Below, piece after piece: positions 53,762 to 64,000 of a stretch of 64,000 nucleotides of DNA (positions within the stretch are counted from its first letter, which is position 1; each line of letters begins with the position of its first letter). The translations under genes and the position numbers were made by a program. The notes under the pieces were generated by a model, which saw nothing but the letters and a program-made list of their open reading frames with translations, searched no databases and was not told where the DNA came from. The DNA comes from Arachis hypogaea (taxonomy: Eukaryota; Streptophyta; Magnoliopsida; Fabales; Fabaceae). Location of the stretch: positions 120,052,445 through 120,116,444 of the forward strand of contig NC_092053.1 in NCBI RefSeq assembly GCF_003086295.3. The letters run 5' to 3'.

Positions 53762-53839
53762 TGCAAGTGGGAGATTTTGTTGGAAATACATGTATGCCCT
53801 AGATTCAATCTGTCATTGGCTCTAGTGCAAATGGGAGAT
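53762..53839 (+). promoter_or_regulatory. Duplicated polypurine-tract region of the old copia
   Basis: GCTCTAGTGCAAGTGGGAGAT and GCTCTAGTGCAAATGGGAGAT occur about 62 bases apart, each followed by TTTTGTTGGA or TGTTGGA. The second abuts the LTR start. The first was probably made by a small tandem duplication including the first bases of the LTR. Confidence 0.7.
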
Positions 53840-53881
53840 TGTTGGAGATAAGTGTGTATGTCCAACAAAATACTATCATAA

Positions 53882-53963
<82 letters not shown>

Positions 53964-54129
53964 CTTTTTATAAGAATAAATTTTTATAATTTATGATAGT
54001 GTCCTTAATTAAAATTAGAAACGAATAATTACGATAGGGATCGTAATAATGAGATATACGTTTTTTGAGTACTTTTAATTTAAATTGTTCTTAATCGTAG
54101 AATCACTAAAAATGGGACATTAGTGATTT

Positions 54130-54164
<35 letters not shown>

Positions 54165-55380
54165 TCATTGGATGAAGATTAATAGATCTCATTTATTAAA
54201 TTATATATATAAATGGTATATATAGAGATATAACCATTGAACTGACTCACTCTAAGAATTCCTAATGGTTATAGTTATCGTCTATTTGTCAATAGGATTT
54301 CTTATGATGAATATAATAAAATTTGCCTTTGACCTGCGACTATCATAGTAATTGACAATGTATTTGTTATACTTTGATTCCGGACACCTAACACCCTACG
54401 ATATTAGTTGAATAGACATTGGGTATGATTTAAATACTTGTAGAATTAATGATTAGTCAAAATGGAATCCATCAACTATGGTAATGAGTTTGAGCTCTAC
54501 GATTATAATGAATGAAATAAACAATGCCTTGGCCAAGGAGTTTGAATGAATTAAGAAATGAGTTTCTTAAGTCATTCATAATTCATTATAATAATGGTAA
54601 CAAGTTAAAGTTTGACAATCAAACCGTACTCTAAAAGTTAGCCAAGAGCTGAAAAGATGGAAGGAGTTATATTTTTGTTCATCTTGGGTTCTTAGTAAAA
54701 ATATTATTACTTCATGCTATCGGGTTGTCAAGGAGCGTTGCTAGACGCCAACCTTGATTAGTAAATTTAGTATGACTAATTTACTACCCGCTTAGTATTG
54801 AACCTATGGGGTCACCCACTAACGAGTGTTCTAATCCTTGGAAAATAATTATTTAATTATTATTTTGATTAGATCAAATAAATAATTATATTAATTCAAA
54901 TGGAATATTATTATATTCTTTTGCTAGCACCATGAATATAATAATATGATAATTGAGAATATTAAATAATTAATTATTTATTTTATGATGAGTTTTAAAC
55001 CTGGATAAGATCCTAACTGGTTTTGTTTTAAATTAAGTTGTAATTTGATTCACAAATCAGTCACCAATCTCATACTATATATATATATGTGTATATGATA
55101 AAAGAAAGACAACACAAGTTTTTTTTCTTTTACCTCCACATACACAAATATTCCAATTCTTAGTGAAGAATTGCTGGTGCAAGGAGTTGCAAGAAATTTT
55201 TCAGTTAAATCCATTGGTCAAGGAGTTGACAACAAGGATCGGTCTCGGTGTGGATACATCTAGGATACTCAGGTATTGACATCTAACCCATCTTATTTCA
55301 ATAAAGTTTTAAGCACAAAATAGATTAATAGGATTACTTTATTACTTTCGCTGCGTGTTATGAACACTTGTAATCCTACA
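53840..55380 (+). repeat. 3' LTR of the old copia element
   Basis: Begins TGTTGGAGATAAGTGTG after the purine tract and ends AACACTTGTAATCCTACA. Inside are an (ATT)n tract (about 53883-53962), an (AT)n tract (about 54135-54160) and a second short (AT)n near 55076. The matching 5' LTR is not in the window, so length (1541 bp) and end are judged from the terminal motifs. Confidence 0.75.
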
Positions 55381-56420
55381 ATTCACGCATACAAATATTG
55401 ATAGAAAACGAATTTTTTAAACTAATATATAAAAATTTTGTTGGTCATTATAAAATTTTTGTATTGTGTACTAAAATTTCTGTGTTCAATAATTTTGCTG
55501 TATTTTATTAGTTGATTGAGTTGATATTTTAGAGAATTCTATCCCATCCGATCCATTTTTAAGTGGTTTGAATTGGATTGAATTTGCGATTTCTTGAATT
55601 AAAAAATTAAATATACATAATAAGTCTCAATATCAAATTTTAAATAACCAACAATATCATAATAAATCTCAACAATATCATGAAAACCAACAATAACATA
55701 ATAATAGAAATAAATTATAAGTGAGTAGTTAAAATAAATACATAAATCGCATTTTGAATTCATAAAATATTCACTAAATAATAATAATACATGAATAGCA
55801 TAACAATTTATAACAAAATGACATATTATATTTTAAATTTTAAATATAATAATAAAATAATATTATTATTATAGCAGTTAGGATTAGATTGGATCGATTT
55901 TGAGAAGTAGATTCGAAATTTGATCCAATCCATATGGTTTGTCCAAAAATAAAATTCAGTCAGATTTAAATTATTATGATTTTAATCAATTTTTTTATTT
56001 GAATTGAATTTAATGAATGGTTTAATTTTGATCGATTTGGATTTGGATTTGAATAACCAAAGTGCTCGCTAAAGTAGTATACAAATTAAAAGCATCATTG
56101 AAAATCAATGGAGTTACGGCTATAAAAATATACTATTATTTTAATAGAATATCGAATTTTTCATTTAAATTAAATAAACTTAATATTTATCGAATTATAT
56201 AAAATAAAAAATATCTATGAAAATGTATAAGGTGACACATCCTCGATATTGTACATAAATATCATTATCTCGGACCCATAAAAATAGAATTTTTACTCTT
56301 AAATCTATGGTCGATCCAAAATTCAACGTTGCCATCTGTCTTGTAATCTTTTCTTTTACTACGGTTGAAAGGATAATCTAGTTGCATTGCTTCCAAGTTA
56401 AGAATACAATAGCGACTTGG
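55381..56420. other. AT-rich stretch without a gene
   Basis: No frame of note. GGATTGGATCGATTT, AATTGGATTGAATTT and GATTTGGATTTGGATTTG blocks near 55565, 55889 and 56033 resemble ends of hAT-type MITEs seen in legumes, but I could not pair the ends. Confidence 0.4.
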
Positions 56421-56834
56421 AACTAGAGGTGGTAAACAGACCAAAATTCATCAGGCCGATCTGCGTAATTCGCAAAAAAATGCGGACTGAAAATTTGAAA
56501 CCGCCAAACTTAAAAAGTCCACCTAACTCACACCACGTAATATGTAGGATTTGGTAAGGAGGGACCGGGTGGGGCGGGCTTCTCCAGTGAGCCAGGCGTT
56601 TTTTTTTTTCTCAAGGCCATTTTTTTACAAATTTCTATGACGTTATTGATCTACAAGAGGATGAAGATGATAATTGAAGATGTTCTAAGTTATATTTTGG
56701 ATTATATTTTATGTTTGATTGATTATAAACTTGAAGATATTTAATTATATATTTTGGACAATGTTTGTTTTACTTTGGACAATGTTGGTTTTATTATTTT
56801 GTTTTAAAATACTTGGCTTATGATTATGTTTAGG
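56421..56834. mobile_element. Possible hAT-like terminal fragment
   Basis: TAGAGGTGGTAAACAGACC followed by AACCGCCAAACTT, GGGACCGGGTGGGGCGGGCTT and a T tract resembles the GGTGGCAAACGGGCC...GGCGGGCC composition of plant hAT element ends. No transposase, target duplication or partner end recognised. Confidence 0.35.
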
Positions 56835-57708
56835 GTTAAGTACGATTTTGGTCCCTGAGATATAGTTTTTCGTCCCAACCTCTTTTTGCCTACAAAATCG
56901 TCCCTCAGGTTTAACTTAATTTTAAAATCATCCTTCGGACCAAAATACCATTCTCCTTCCTCTCCAAAATACTCGATTTCTATTCTTCTTCACAACAACA
57001 TCTGTTCTTCTTTTCCTTCTTCTTCAGCAAAAACAACAATGATGCAGAAACAATATAATAAACATAAAAGAAAAAATAGAAATAGAAATAGAAGCAGCAT
57101 CACGAATTGAAAATAGAAGCAGAAATAGAATTAGAAACAAAAATAGCAACACAAACATAAGCAGAATTTAAAGCATCAAAAACAAAAATAGAAGCAGAAA
57201 AAAATGAATTAACAAAATCAGAAACATAATCAGAATTAGAAATAATGTGACTAACAATGTATTAACAAAATTAGAATCAGAATTGAAAATAATATATTAA
57301 CAAAATCAAAATCTGAAACAATGTGATTACTAAAATCAGAAACAGAAGCAGAAGTGGAACCCTAAGAAGAAGCAGTGACGCAGAGTAGTCACCTCGAGCA
57401 CTGTGAGGGAGACGAGAGAGCATGAGCAAGAAAGGGCAGAGAGGAAGAACAGATCGGAGAAGGAGAAGGGGGCCGCTGCGCCATTGTCGAGTTTCGAACG
57501 CTGTTGCTAAACCGCCGCCGTTGAGTTCACCAAGAAGAAGGACGATGAAGACAGCAAGTTCGGGAGAGAGCCATTGCCGAGCTTCTAACGCCGTTGCCAA
57601 ACCACCGCTGTTGAGTTCACCAAGAAGAAGGACAACGAAGACAGCGAATTCAGGAGAGAGGAATTGAGGGAGAAGACCACGCCAGAGTGGGAGTTGCCCC
57701 TTCTTCAT
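56835..57708. mobile_element. MULE-like fragment with a 90-bp coding-like duplication
   Basis: Begins TTAAGTACGATTTTGGTCCCTGAG, with ACAAAATCGTCCCTCAGGTTTAACTTA, a type of terminal sequence common in legume DNA transposons. A simple AGAAATAGAAGCAG-rich stretch follows (57040-57350). At about 57482-57661 a 90-bp unit (CCATTGYCGAGYTTCKAACGC...GACAGCRARTTCRGGAGAGAG) is repeated twice in frame within an 81-codon frame. No transposase. Cut off at 57709 by the LTR element. Confidence 0.45.
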
Positions 57709-59317
57709 TGATAAACCCCATATTTAGGGTTTATCTTGTGCTTGATTTAGGGGATTTTATCACCTTTTACCGACATTTACTCAATGAAATAGCATGGTTT
57801 CATGATTGTTTCCCAATTTGTGCTTAAGTGTGAAAACATGCTTTCTAGGCCTTTAATTAGCTAAACTTAATTCACCTTTGATTCCACTAGATGCTTTGAT
57901 ATGCTTGCTAGTGATCTCAGGTTGGAAAAGGCTAGGAATGGAGCAAAGGAGTGAGGAAGAAAGCATGCAAAGTGGAGAAATCATGAAAAGCCAAAGATTT
58001 GAACTCGCCCATGGACGCGCGCGCGCACTAGGCGCTTACGCGCACTTTGCGAAACACGCCATGGACGCGTACGCGTCGATGTTGATATATGATTTTTTAA
58101 TGAAAACGTGGCCAGCGAATTCAGAAAGGTTGTGGGGCCCAATCCCAACCAATCTTGGCGCCAAAAATGCTATTTAAAGCCAAGGTTTGAAGGGGAATCA
58201 TGACTTCATTACACACATTAGGATTAGTTTTAGTTAGTTTTAGAGAGAGAAGCTCTCACTTCTCTCTAGAATTAGGTTTAGTTCTTAGATCTAGATTTCA
58301 ATTCATGCTCTCTTCTACTTTTGCTTCTTAATTCTTTGTTGTTACAATCATTTTCTTCTACTCTTTTGTTGTAATTTCCTTTACGTTGTTTCTATGCTTT
58401 ATTGTAGATCTACTCTTGTTCCTTCTATTTACTTCCAATTCAAATTGAGGTAATTCATAATAATTGTGTTTCTTTTGATTGTTGTTATTAATTCCTTGCA
58501 ATAAGTAGTTGTTAGATTTCATTGTTGTTATCAATTTTTGCTTTCCTTTTATGCCTTCCAAGTGTTTGATGAAATACTTGATTGGATTTTAGTGTAGATT
58601 TTGTTTCTCTTAGCTTTGGTAGAGTAATTGGTGATGCTTGAGTTATCTAAATCTTTGTTGATTGATAATTAGAAGTTGCTAATTGATTTGGATACCACTA
58701 AAGCTAGTCTTTCCCTTGGGAGTTGGCTAGGACTTGTGGAATCAAGTTGATTCAGCCACTTGACTTTCCTCCATGGTTAGAGGTTAACTAAGTGGTAGCA
58801 ACAGACAATTCTCATCACAATTGAGGAGGATAATAAGGATGGGACTTCCAATTCTCATAACCTTGCCAAGAGCTTTTCATAGTTGTTAGTTTATTTTCAT
58901 TGCATTTTACATTACTTGTCTCCTATCTCAAAAACCCCAAACATACTCCATAACCAATAACAAGGACACTTTATAGTAATTCCTAGGGAGAACAACCCGA
59001 GGTTCAATACTTCGGTTTATAAATTTAGGGGTTTGTACTAGTGACAAACAAATTTTTGTATGAAAGGATTATTGTTGGTTTATAAACTATACTTGCAACG
59101 AGAATTTATTTGTGAATTTCTAAACCGTCAAAAGTCCAATCATCAAAATGGCGTAGGCCACCCACCCGAGAGTGGTGCTGAGCCTGGGCCAGCACTATGC
59201 CTTTGGCCCAACCTCATCCACGCGTGCGCGCACCTGGTGCGTACGCGCCCTTCGGCCAAAATGCACATCGGCGCGTAAGCGTGAATGAGGCGTCCGCGCC
59301 GGTAAAAAAAAGAGTTT
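57709..59317 (+). repeat. Left LTR-like copy
   Basis: Contains a GC-rich cluster at about 58012-58080 (GGACGCGCGCGCGCACTAGGCGC, GGACGCGTACGCGTCG) in otherwise AT-rich sequence, and a second at 59215-59302 (CACGCGTGCGCGCACC, GTGCGTACGCG, GGCGCGTAAGCGTG, CGTCCGCGCCGG). Confidence 0.75.
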
Positions 59318-61564
59318 TTTTTTCTCCTCTTCCATTTTTTTTTGTTTATCGCATTCGTATACTTCTTTCTTTACATTTCAATTTTGATTTTATAGCCTAT
59401 TTTCAATTTTTTTTCTAAGTTTCTCATTTTCATAATGGTGTTGAATTCTTATACTCAATTGTTGAGAACTTCTTGCATTATTTTGGTGCTTCGTGACTTG
59501 TTTAACATTAATGATCATATTTGTTCCACACACATGATTAGTGCTTTAGTCTCTCCTTATTCATTATTCTTTGTTTTTGTACTTCATTATCATTGAGTTT
59601 GGATGGGACCTTATGCTTTCATGCTTATCACTAATCTTGTTTGTGTCAATCCTTCTTTGATCTTGATGCTCAATATGCTCTTCATGTGTTGACTTTACTC
59701 TTGCATCAAGTATTAGTTGATATGCCTTTGCTTATATTGCTTTTTCACTCACATGTTGTAGCTACCATGTAGTGAGACCCTTACCCTTATTTGGCATTAG
59801 CCCCCGCCTATGTTCTCTTTGCTTTGCTATCTTTGTTATAGGCTTAATTTTCTTTCTTTTTTCTCTCCCTTTAGGTTGGCCACCAAGAACGGAGGAATAG
59901 GAAAGTTTCTAAATGGGGCAACAAACAAGTCATCCGCACAGTCCTTTGAAGAAGCTCATCAATTGTAGCAACCCATCCACCTTGCTCTTCTTTGCATGCA
60001 CTGAGGACAGTGCAATCTTCAAGTGTGGGGAGGTCGTCTGACCGATCTCCATGGGTAACAATTTCCTTTTCAACACCAATTTTTTTATTTTCTTCGTTAG
60101 ATAGTTGTTGCAATACATAATAGGTTGCATGTTAGTTAGAATTTGTACATATTTTTACTACTTCTTTCCTATTAGGACTACTTGGTTAGGGTGATAATTT
60201 CTTTTCCAATAAATTATTTTTAGGGCAACCTACCAATTTGAAAACTTTTTGTTGAACTTGCTTGAAAGAATTTATTTTGGAACACGATTTTTGAGCTAAG
60301 AACACAAGCTTGTGAGATTTGAGCCTAATGGTGTGGTTACATCTTATAACCACTTATTTTCTCTTCTTGTGTGCATTACTCTCTTTCTATGATTGTGATC
60401 CTTGATTTGTTTAATTCTTTATGTCCATTATTTTGTGTATTCATGTATTTATATGATTGAGGCCATTATTTCATTAGCTCACTTACCCAAATAGCCTACC
60501 TTTTACTCTCCATTGTTAACCAATTTTGAGCCTATGCTTAACCCAATTGTTCTTTATTTTAGCACATTACAAGCCTAAAGCGAAAAACAATAAAAGTCCC
60601 TTGTTTGGATCTTTGATTAGTTTAGGCTAGTGAGAGTGTTTATAATTCAAGTTTGGGAAGATTTGGGAACATTGGTTGGGATAAAAGGGTGTTTTGTATT
60701 TCTATATTTGGGAATTAGGTGCATACTCATGTATTAATTAAATGTATAAACCTTATGCATTGATGTTCTTGTATATAGTTTGAAAGAAAAAAAAAAAGAG
60801 AAGAAAAACAAAAGAAAAAGAAAAATAAAAAGAAATATATGGAAAAGAAAAGAAAAAAAAAAGAAGAAAACAATAAAATGGGGACAAAATGCCCCAAAGC
60901 AAAGCTCAATAAGGGTCAATGCATATGTGTTGTGAAATATAAGGAAAATGCATGAGTATGTGGGAAAGTGAAGAATTGGTAGTTAGATTAGAACTTAATT
61001 GTATAGGTTATATAGGTTAGGTGGGAAAGTCTATGTTAATCAAAGATTCAATTCTAGTCCACTTAACCATATATGACCCTAGCCCCATTACAACCCTTGA
61101 GAAAGTCCTCATGATAATTGTATGCATGTATTGAGTAAATATTGATTGTTAGATAAAAAATAAATCTTGGAAAGCATGATTAGGGGAGAATTAAGAGAAT
61201 CGACCCTACACACTTGAGCGACTAGAGTGCAAACACTCCCGGTGAGGGTTCGATGCTCAATTCCTTGATTTTCGGCTTTCATGCGCGTTCTTCTTGCAAG
61301 TCTACTTGAACTTCATTTTGATATTTAAATTGGTAGGATTCATGAGTCGTCATGGGACCTTGGCCCTACTTGTGAATATATGTCTTGGAGATTGATTTAT
61401 TTTTGACCAAGTAGGTAGAATCATTTTGCATTTAGTTGCATTCATATAGATAGATGCATATAGTTTAGGTTGCATTTAGATTAGATTCCATTGAATAAAT
61501 GCCATACCCTTACTTCATTCTTGGTTTAAGCATAAGGACATGCTTGGTTTAAGTGTAGGAAGGT
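59318..61564 (+). other. Interior of the LTR element, remnants only
   Basis: No gag, protease, RT or integrase motif seen. TTGGCCACCAAGAACGGAGG at about 59875 and GAGGACAGTGCAATCTTCAAGTGTGGGGAGGTCG at about 60001-60035 look like the start and end of an extra ORF with nearly all of it deleted. An A-rich tract lies at 60780-60875. The sequence before 61565 holds the 3' untranslated part and purine tract. Confidence 0.55.
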
Positions 61565-63193
61565 TGATAAACCCCATATTTAGGGTTTATCTTGTGCTTG
61601 ATTTAGAGGATTTTATCACCTTTTACCCACATTTACTCAATGAAATAGCATGGTTTCATGATTGTTTCCCAATTTGTGCTTAAGTGTGAAAACATGCTTT
61701 CTAGGCCTTTAATTAGTTAAACTTAATTCACCTTTGATTCCACTAGATGCCTTGATATGCTTGCTAGTGATCTCAGGTTGGAAAAGGCTAGGAATGGAGC
61801 AAAGGAGTGAGGAAGAAAGCATGCAAAGTGGAGAAATCATGAAAAGCCAAAGATTTGAACTCGCCCATGGAAGCGCGCACGCACTAGGCGCTTATGCGCA
61901 CTTTGCGAAACACGCCATGGACGCGTACGCGTGCTGTGCGCGTACGCATCGGTGTTGATATATGATTTTTTAATGAAAACGTGGCCAGCGAATTCAGAAA
62001 GGTTGTGGGGCCCAATCCCAACCAATCTTGGCGCCAAAAATGCTATTTAAAGCCAAGAATTGAAGGGGAATCATGACTTCATTACACACATTAGGATTAG
62101 TTTTAGTTAGTTTTAGAGAGAGAAGTTCTCACTTCTCTCTAGAATTAGGTTTAGTTCTTAGATCTAGATTTCAATTCATGCTCTCTTCTACTTTTGCTTC
62201 TCAATTCTTTGTTGTTACAATCATTTTCTTCTACTCTTTTATTGTAATTTCCTTTATGTTGTTTCTATGCTTTATTGTAGATCTACTCTTGTTCCTTCTA
62301 TTTACTTCCAATTCAAATTGAAGTAATTCATAATAATTGTGTTTTTTTTATTGTTGTTATTAATTCCTTGCAATAAGTAGTTGTTAGATTTCATTGTTGT
62401 TATCAATTTTTGCTTTCCTTTTATGCCTTCCAAGTATTTGATGAAATGCTTGGTTGAATTTTAGTGTAGATTTTGTTTCTCTTGGCTTTGGTAGAGTAAT
62501 TGGTGACGCTTGAGTTATCTAAATCCTTTGTTGATTGATAATTAGAAGTTGCTAATTGATTTGGATACCACTAAAGCTAGTCTTTCCCTTGGGAGTTGGC
62601 TAGGACTTGTGGAATCAAGTTGATTCATCCACTTGACTTTCCTTCATGGTTAGAGGTTAACTAAGTGGTAGCAATGGACAATTCTCATCACAATTGAGGA
62701 GGATAATAAGGATGGGACTTCCAATTCTCATAACCTTGCCAAGAGCTTTTCATAGTTGTTAGTTTATTTTCACTGCATTTTACATTACTTGTCTCCTATC
62801 TCAAAAACCCCAAACATACTCCATAACCAATAACAATGACACTTTATAGTAATTCCTAGGGAGAACGACCCGAGGTTCAATACTTCGGTTTATAAATTTA
62901 GGGGTTTGTACTAGTGACAAACAAATTTTTGTATGAAAGGATTATTGTTGGTTTAGAAACTATACTTGCAACGAGAATTCATTTGTGAATTTCTAAACTG
63001 TCAAAAGTCCAATCATCAAATGGCGCAGGCCACCCACCCGAGAGTTGTGCTGAGCCTGGGCCAGCACTATGCCTTTGGCCCAACCTCATCCACGCGTGCG
63101 CGCACCTGGTGCGTACGCGTCCTTCGGCCAAAATGCATATCGGCGCGTAAGCGTGAATGACGCGTCCGCGCCGGTAAAAAAAAAAAGAGTTTT
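61565..63193 (+). repeat. Right LTR-like copy
   Basis: Matches the left copy. It has an extra CTGTGCGCGTACGC-type unit in the GC-rich cluster at about 61918-61953 and lacks one A at 63019. Followed at once by a terminal-repeat fragment of another element. Confidence 0.75.
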
Positions 63194-63200
63194 ATTTATA

Positions 63201-63310
63201 TAGGACCGGGTCAATCGGTTCAACCAGTGATTCACCGGTTGAACCAATAACCCAGTGACCCAATAGCTTGACCGGTTCGATCACCGGTTCGATTCTGATA
63301 ACTATGTCTC
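63201..63310. mobile_element. Terminal fragment of a DNA transposon (ACCGGTT-rich)
   Basis: GGACCGGGTCAATCGGTTCAACC...TCACCGGTTGAACCAATAACCCAGTGACCC...TTGACCGGTTCGATCACCGGTTCGATTCTGATAACTATG. Repeated CCGGTT/AACCGG and the end ATAACTATG resemble ends of legume TIR elements. Only one end is visible. Confidence 0.5.
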
Positions 63311-63540
63311 GCATGTACGTCAAACATGACCGTCACATGCTAATCAACCTCGACCCAAAATGTCTTGTTTCGAAACTCTCCACTCGGAAGCACTGATAGA
63401 AATCTGTATGCAACTCTTCTAACTTTCTTAGAATCTAGTATACCCATACTAGTTAATATGAGATTCTTTAGCGTATCCAAAGAATTAAGACGATAAGTGT
63501 GCAATATCACAGATGAATCGCACTCAACTATTACTCCCAT
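63311..63540 (-). pseudogene. MULE transposase N-terminal fragment
   Basis: On the - strand from ATG at 63540: MGVIVECDSSVILHTYRL...LDTLKNLILTSMGI...KKVRRVAYRFLS...WVEVD, then a TAG and HVTVMFDVHARHSYQ. This resembles the N-terminal domain that precedes the DDE core in many plant MuDR proteins. It is cut near 63310 by the transposon-end fragment, so catalytic parts are absent. Relation to the MULE at 1-7 kb is unknown. Confidence 0.65.
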
Positions 63541-64000
63541 TTACCACTTCTAATTATCCCATTTGAATAAATTAGCACAAGAAAAGAAAAATGATTACTA
63601 ATAGCCATGTACGAAGAATAAAGTAAGAGGAAATACAGATTATTAGTTGAATTAGTTCCGTGTGATGAGCAGGAACGAAGTTTCCTATATAAAGGGGAGG
63701 CACCCCTCCCAAAAAAATTTTATGTAAAAAAAAATAAAATAATTAAGAGTGGCCCCTCTAAAAAAATATTGATGACCTCCTTCTCTAACTTTTATGGGTT
63801 TGGATGATGATCAATTGGTCATCATAAGAAAAATTAGAAGTTAGTGATGTTCCTAAAATTTTTTCTAAATCCAAAAGTTCAATTTTCTTTCCAACAAAAA
63901 AAAAAAAACCCTTCTTTCTTCTCTTTTTCTTTCGCACTCACATAGAGCACTTTATCCGTGAATCACTCTTATAATCTTCTCTTTTGTACTTTGGTTCTCA
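63541..64000. other. Unassigned right end
   Basis: No frame supported. A TATATAAAGG box at about 63687-63696 lies between AAGTTTCC and GGGAGGCACCCCTCCC (a small inverted repeat). It could be a promoter pointing out of the window. Poly-A and T-rich stretches follow. Confidence 0.35.

Larger units (their letters stand above)
28061..55380 (+). mobile_element. Old Ty1/copia element, 5'-truncated, split by two insertions
   Basis: Reading along the + strand: gag and zinc knuckle (28.1-28.95 kb), protease-integrase (29.0-30.6 kb), RT start (30.6-31.2 kb), gypsy insertion, RT palm (43288-43539), CACTA insertion, RT end and RNase H (52973-53761), 3' LTR (53840-55380). No copy of the LTR is found upstream of gag, so the 5' LTR is missing. 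Many stops and frameshifts show it has long been inactive. The order of insertions shows it predates both guests. Confidence 0.88.
57709..63193 (+). mobile_element. LTR element lacking gag-pol (deletion derivative or LARD-like)
   Basis: Two direct copies of ~1.6 kb (57709-59317 and 61565-63193) enclose 2.25 kb without gag or pol. Both begin TGATAAACCCCATATTTAGGG, and the second is preceded by a GTAGGAAGGT purine tract. Copies are close (about 97-98% by eye). Homology runs past the likely LTR end CATCA (59145, 63018) into a GC-rich leader, so either the LTR is 1.6 kb or the right side keeps the start of another interior. The flanks TTCAT and TTTAT are not an exact target duplication. Possibly an Athila-like Arachis family such as FIDEL, which is only a guess. 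Confidence 0.75.

Noticed and set aside
59871..60113. 80-codon - frame in the right LTR element
   Set aside because: The + strand here carries the remnants of the extra ORF and 3' region; the - frame has no domain.

Overview
This is a plant nuclear window made of transposable elements nested inside one another. No RNA gene and no convincing host housekeeping gene is visible. The organism is probably peanut (Arachis). The LTRs beginning TGATGAGCGGATA with a tRNA-Asp primer site, and the recurring near-palindrome TGGCGTTnAACGCCA, are ones I associate with Arachis Ty3/gypsy families. That attribution is recognition from memory, not a search result. AT-rich spacers, microsatellites and GT-AG introns also fit a dicot genome.

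Left third (1-14 kb). A broken MuDR-like (MULE) transposase runs on the + strand. It is split by an LTR element at 1302-6739, which has TSD TTTGA, 2.7-kb LTRs and almost no interior. The end of a related LTR occupies 1-1117. A solo gypsy LTR (7142-8820, TSD GTAGC) sits just after the transposase stop. Tail to tail with it, on the - strand, is a decayed plant-mobile-domain (PMD) gene (about 9.1-11.7 kb).

14-24.5 kb. Three LTR copies of one short non-autonomous retroelement stand in tandem. They are interrupted by a MITE (9-bp TSD), a 1.7-kb non-autonomous MULE with internal 420-bp tandem repeats (9-bp TSD), a 5'-truncated LINE (17-bp TSD), and a second non-autonomous MULE (18581-24277, 9-bp TSD). 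Inside one terminal inverted repeat of that MULE sits a young Ty1/copia element (19930-24047). It has an open 1192-residue protease-integrase-RT-RNase H frame, no gag, and LTRs with TA...TA ends.

28-55.4 kb. An old, 5'-truncated copia element is split twice. The first split is a 12-kb Athila/Tat-type gypsy element on the - strand (31198-43287, TSD AGGAT). The second is a 9.4-kb CACTA transposon (43543-52969, TSD TAA). The CACTA has an apparently intact seven-exon TNPA-like gene, a TNPD-like gene missing its catalytic part, and dense GGCGGTT/AACCGCC subterminal repeats.

Right end (55.4-64 kb). This holds AT-rich sequence, a hAT-like scrap, a MULE-like fragment with a 90-bp coding-like duplication, an LTR element without gag-pol (about 57709-63193), a terminal-repeat fragment, and the N-terminal piece of another MULE transposase at 63.3-63.5 kb.

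The nesting gives relative ages. The old copia came before the gypsy and CACTA insertions. The tandem LTR array came before the MULEs and LINE, and the 20-24 kb copia is later than the MULE that holds it.
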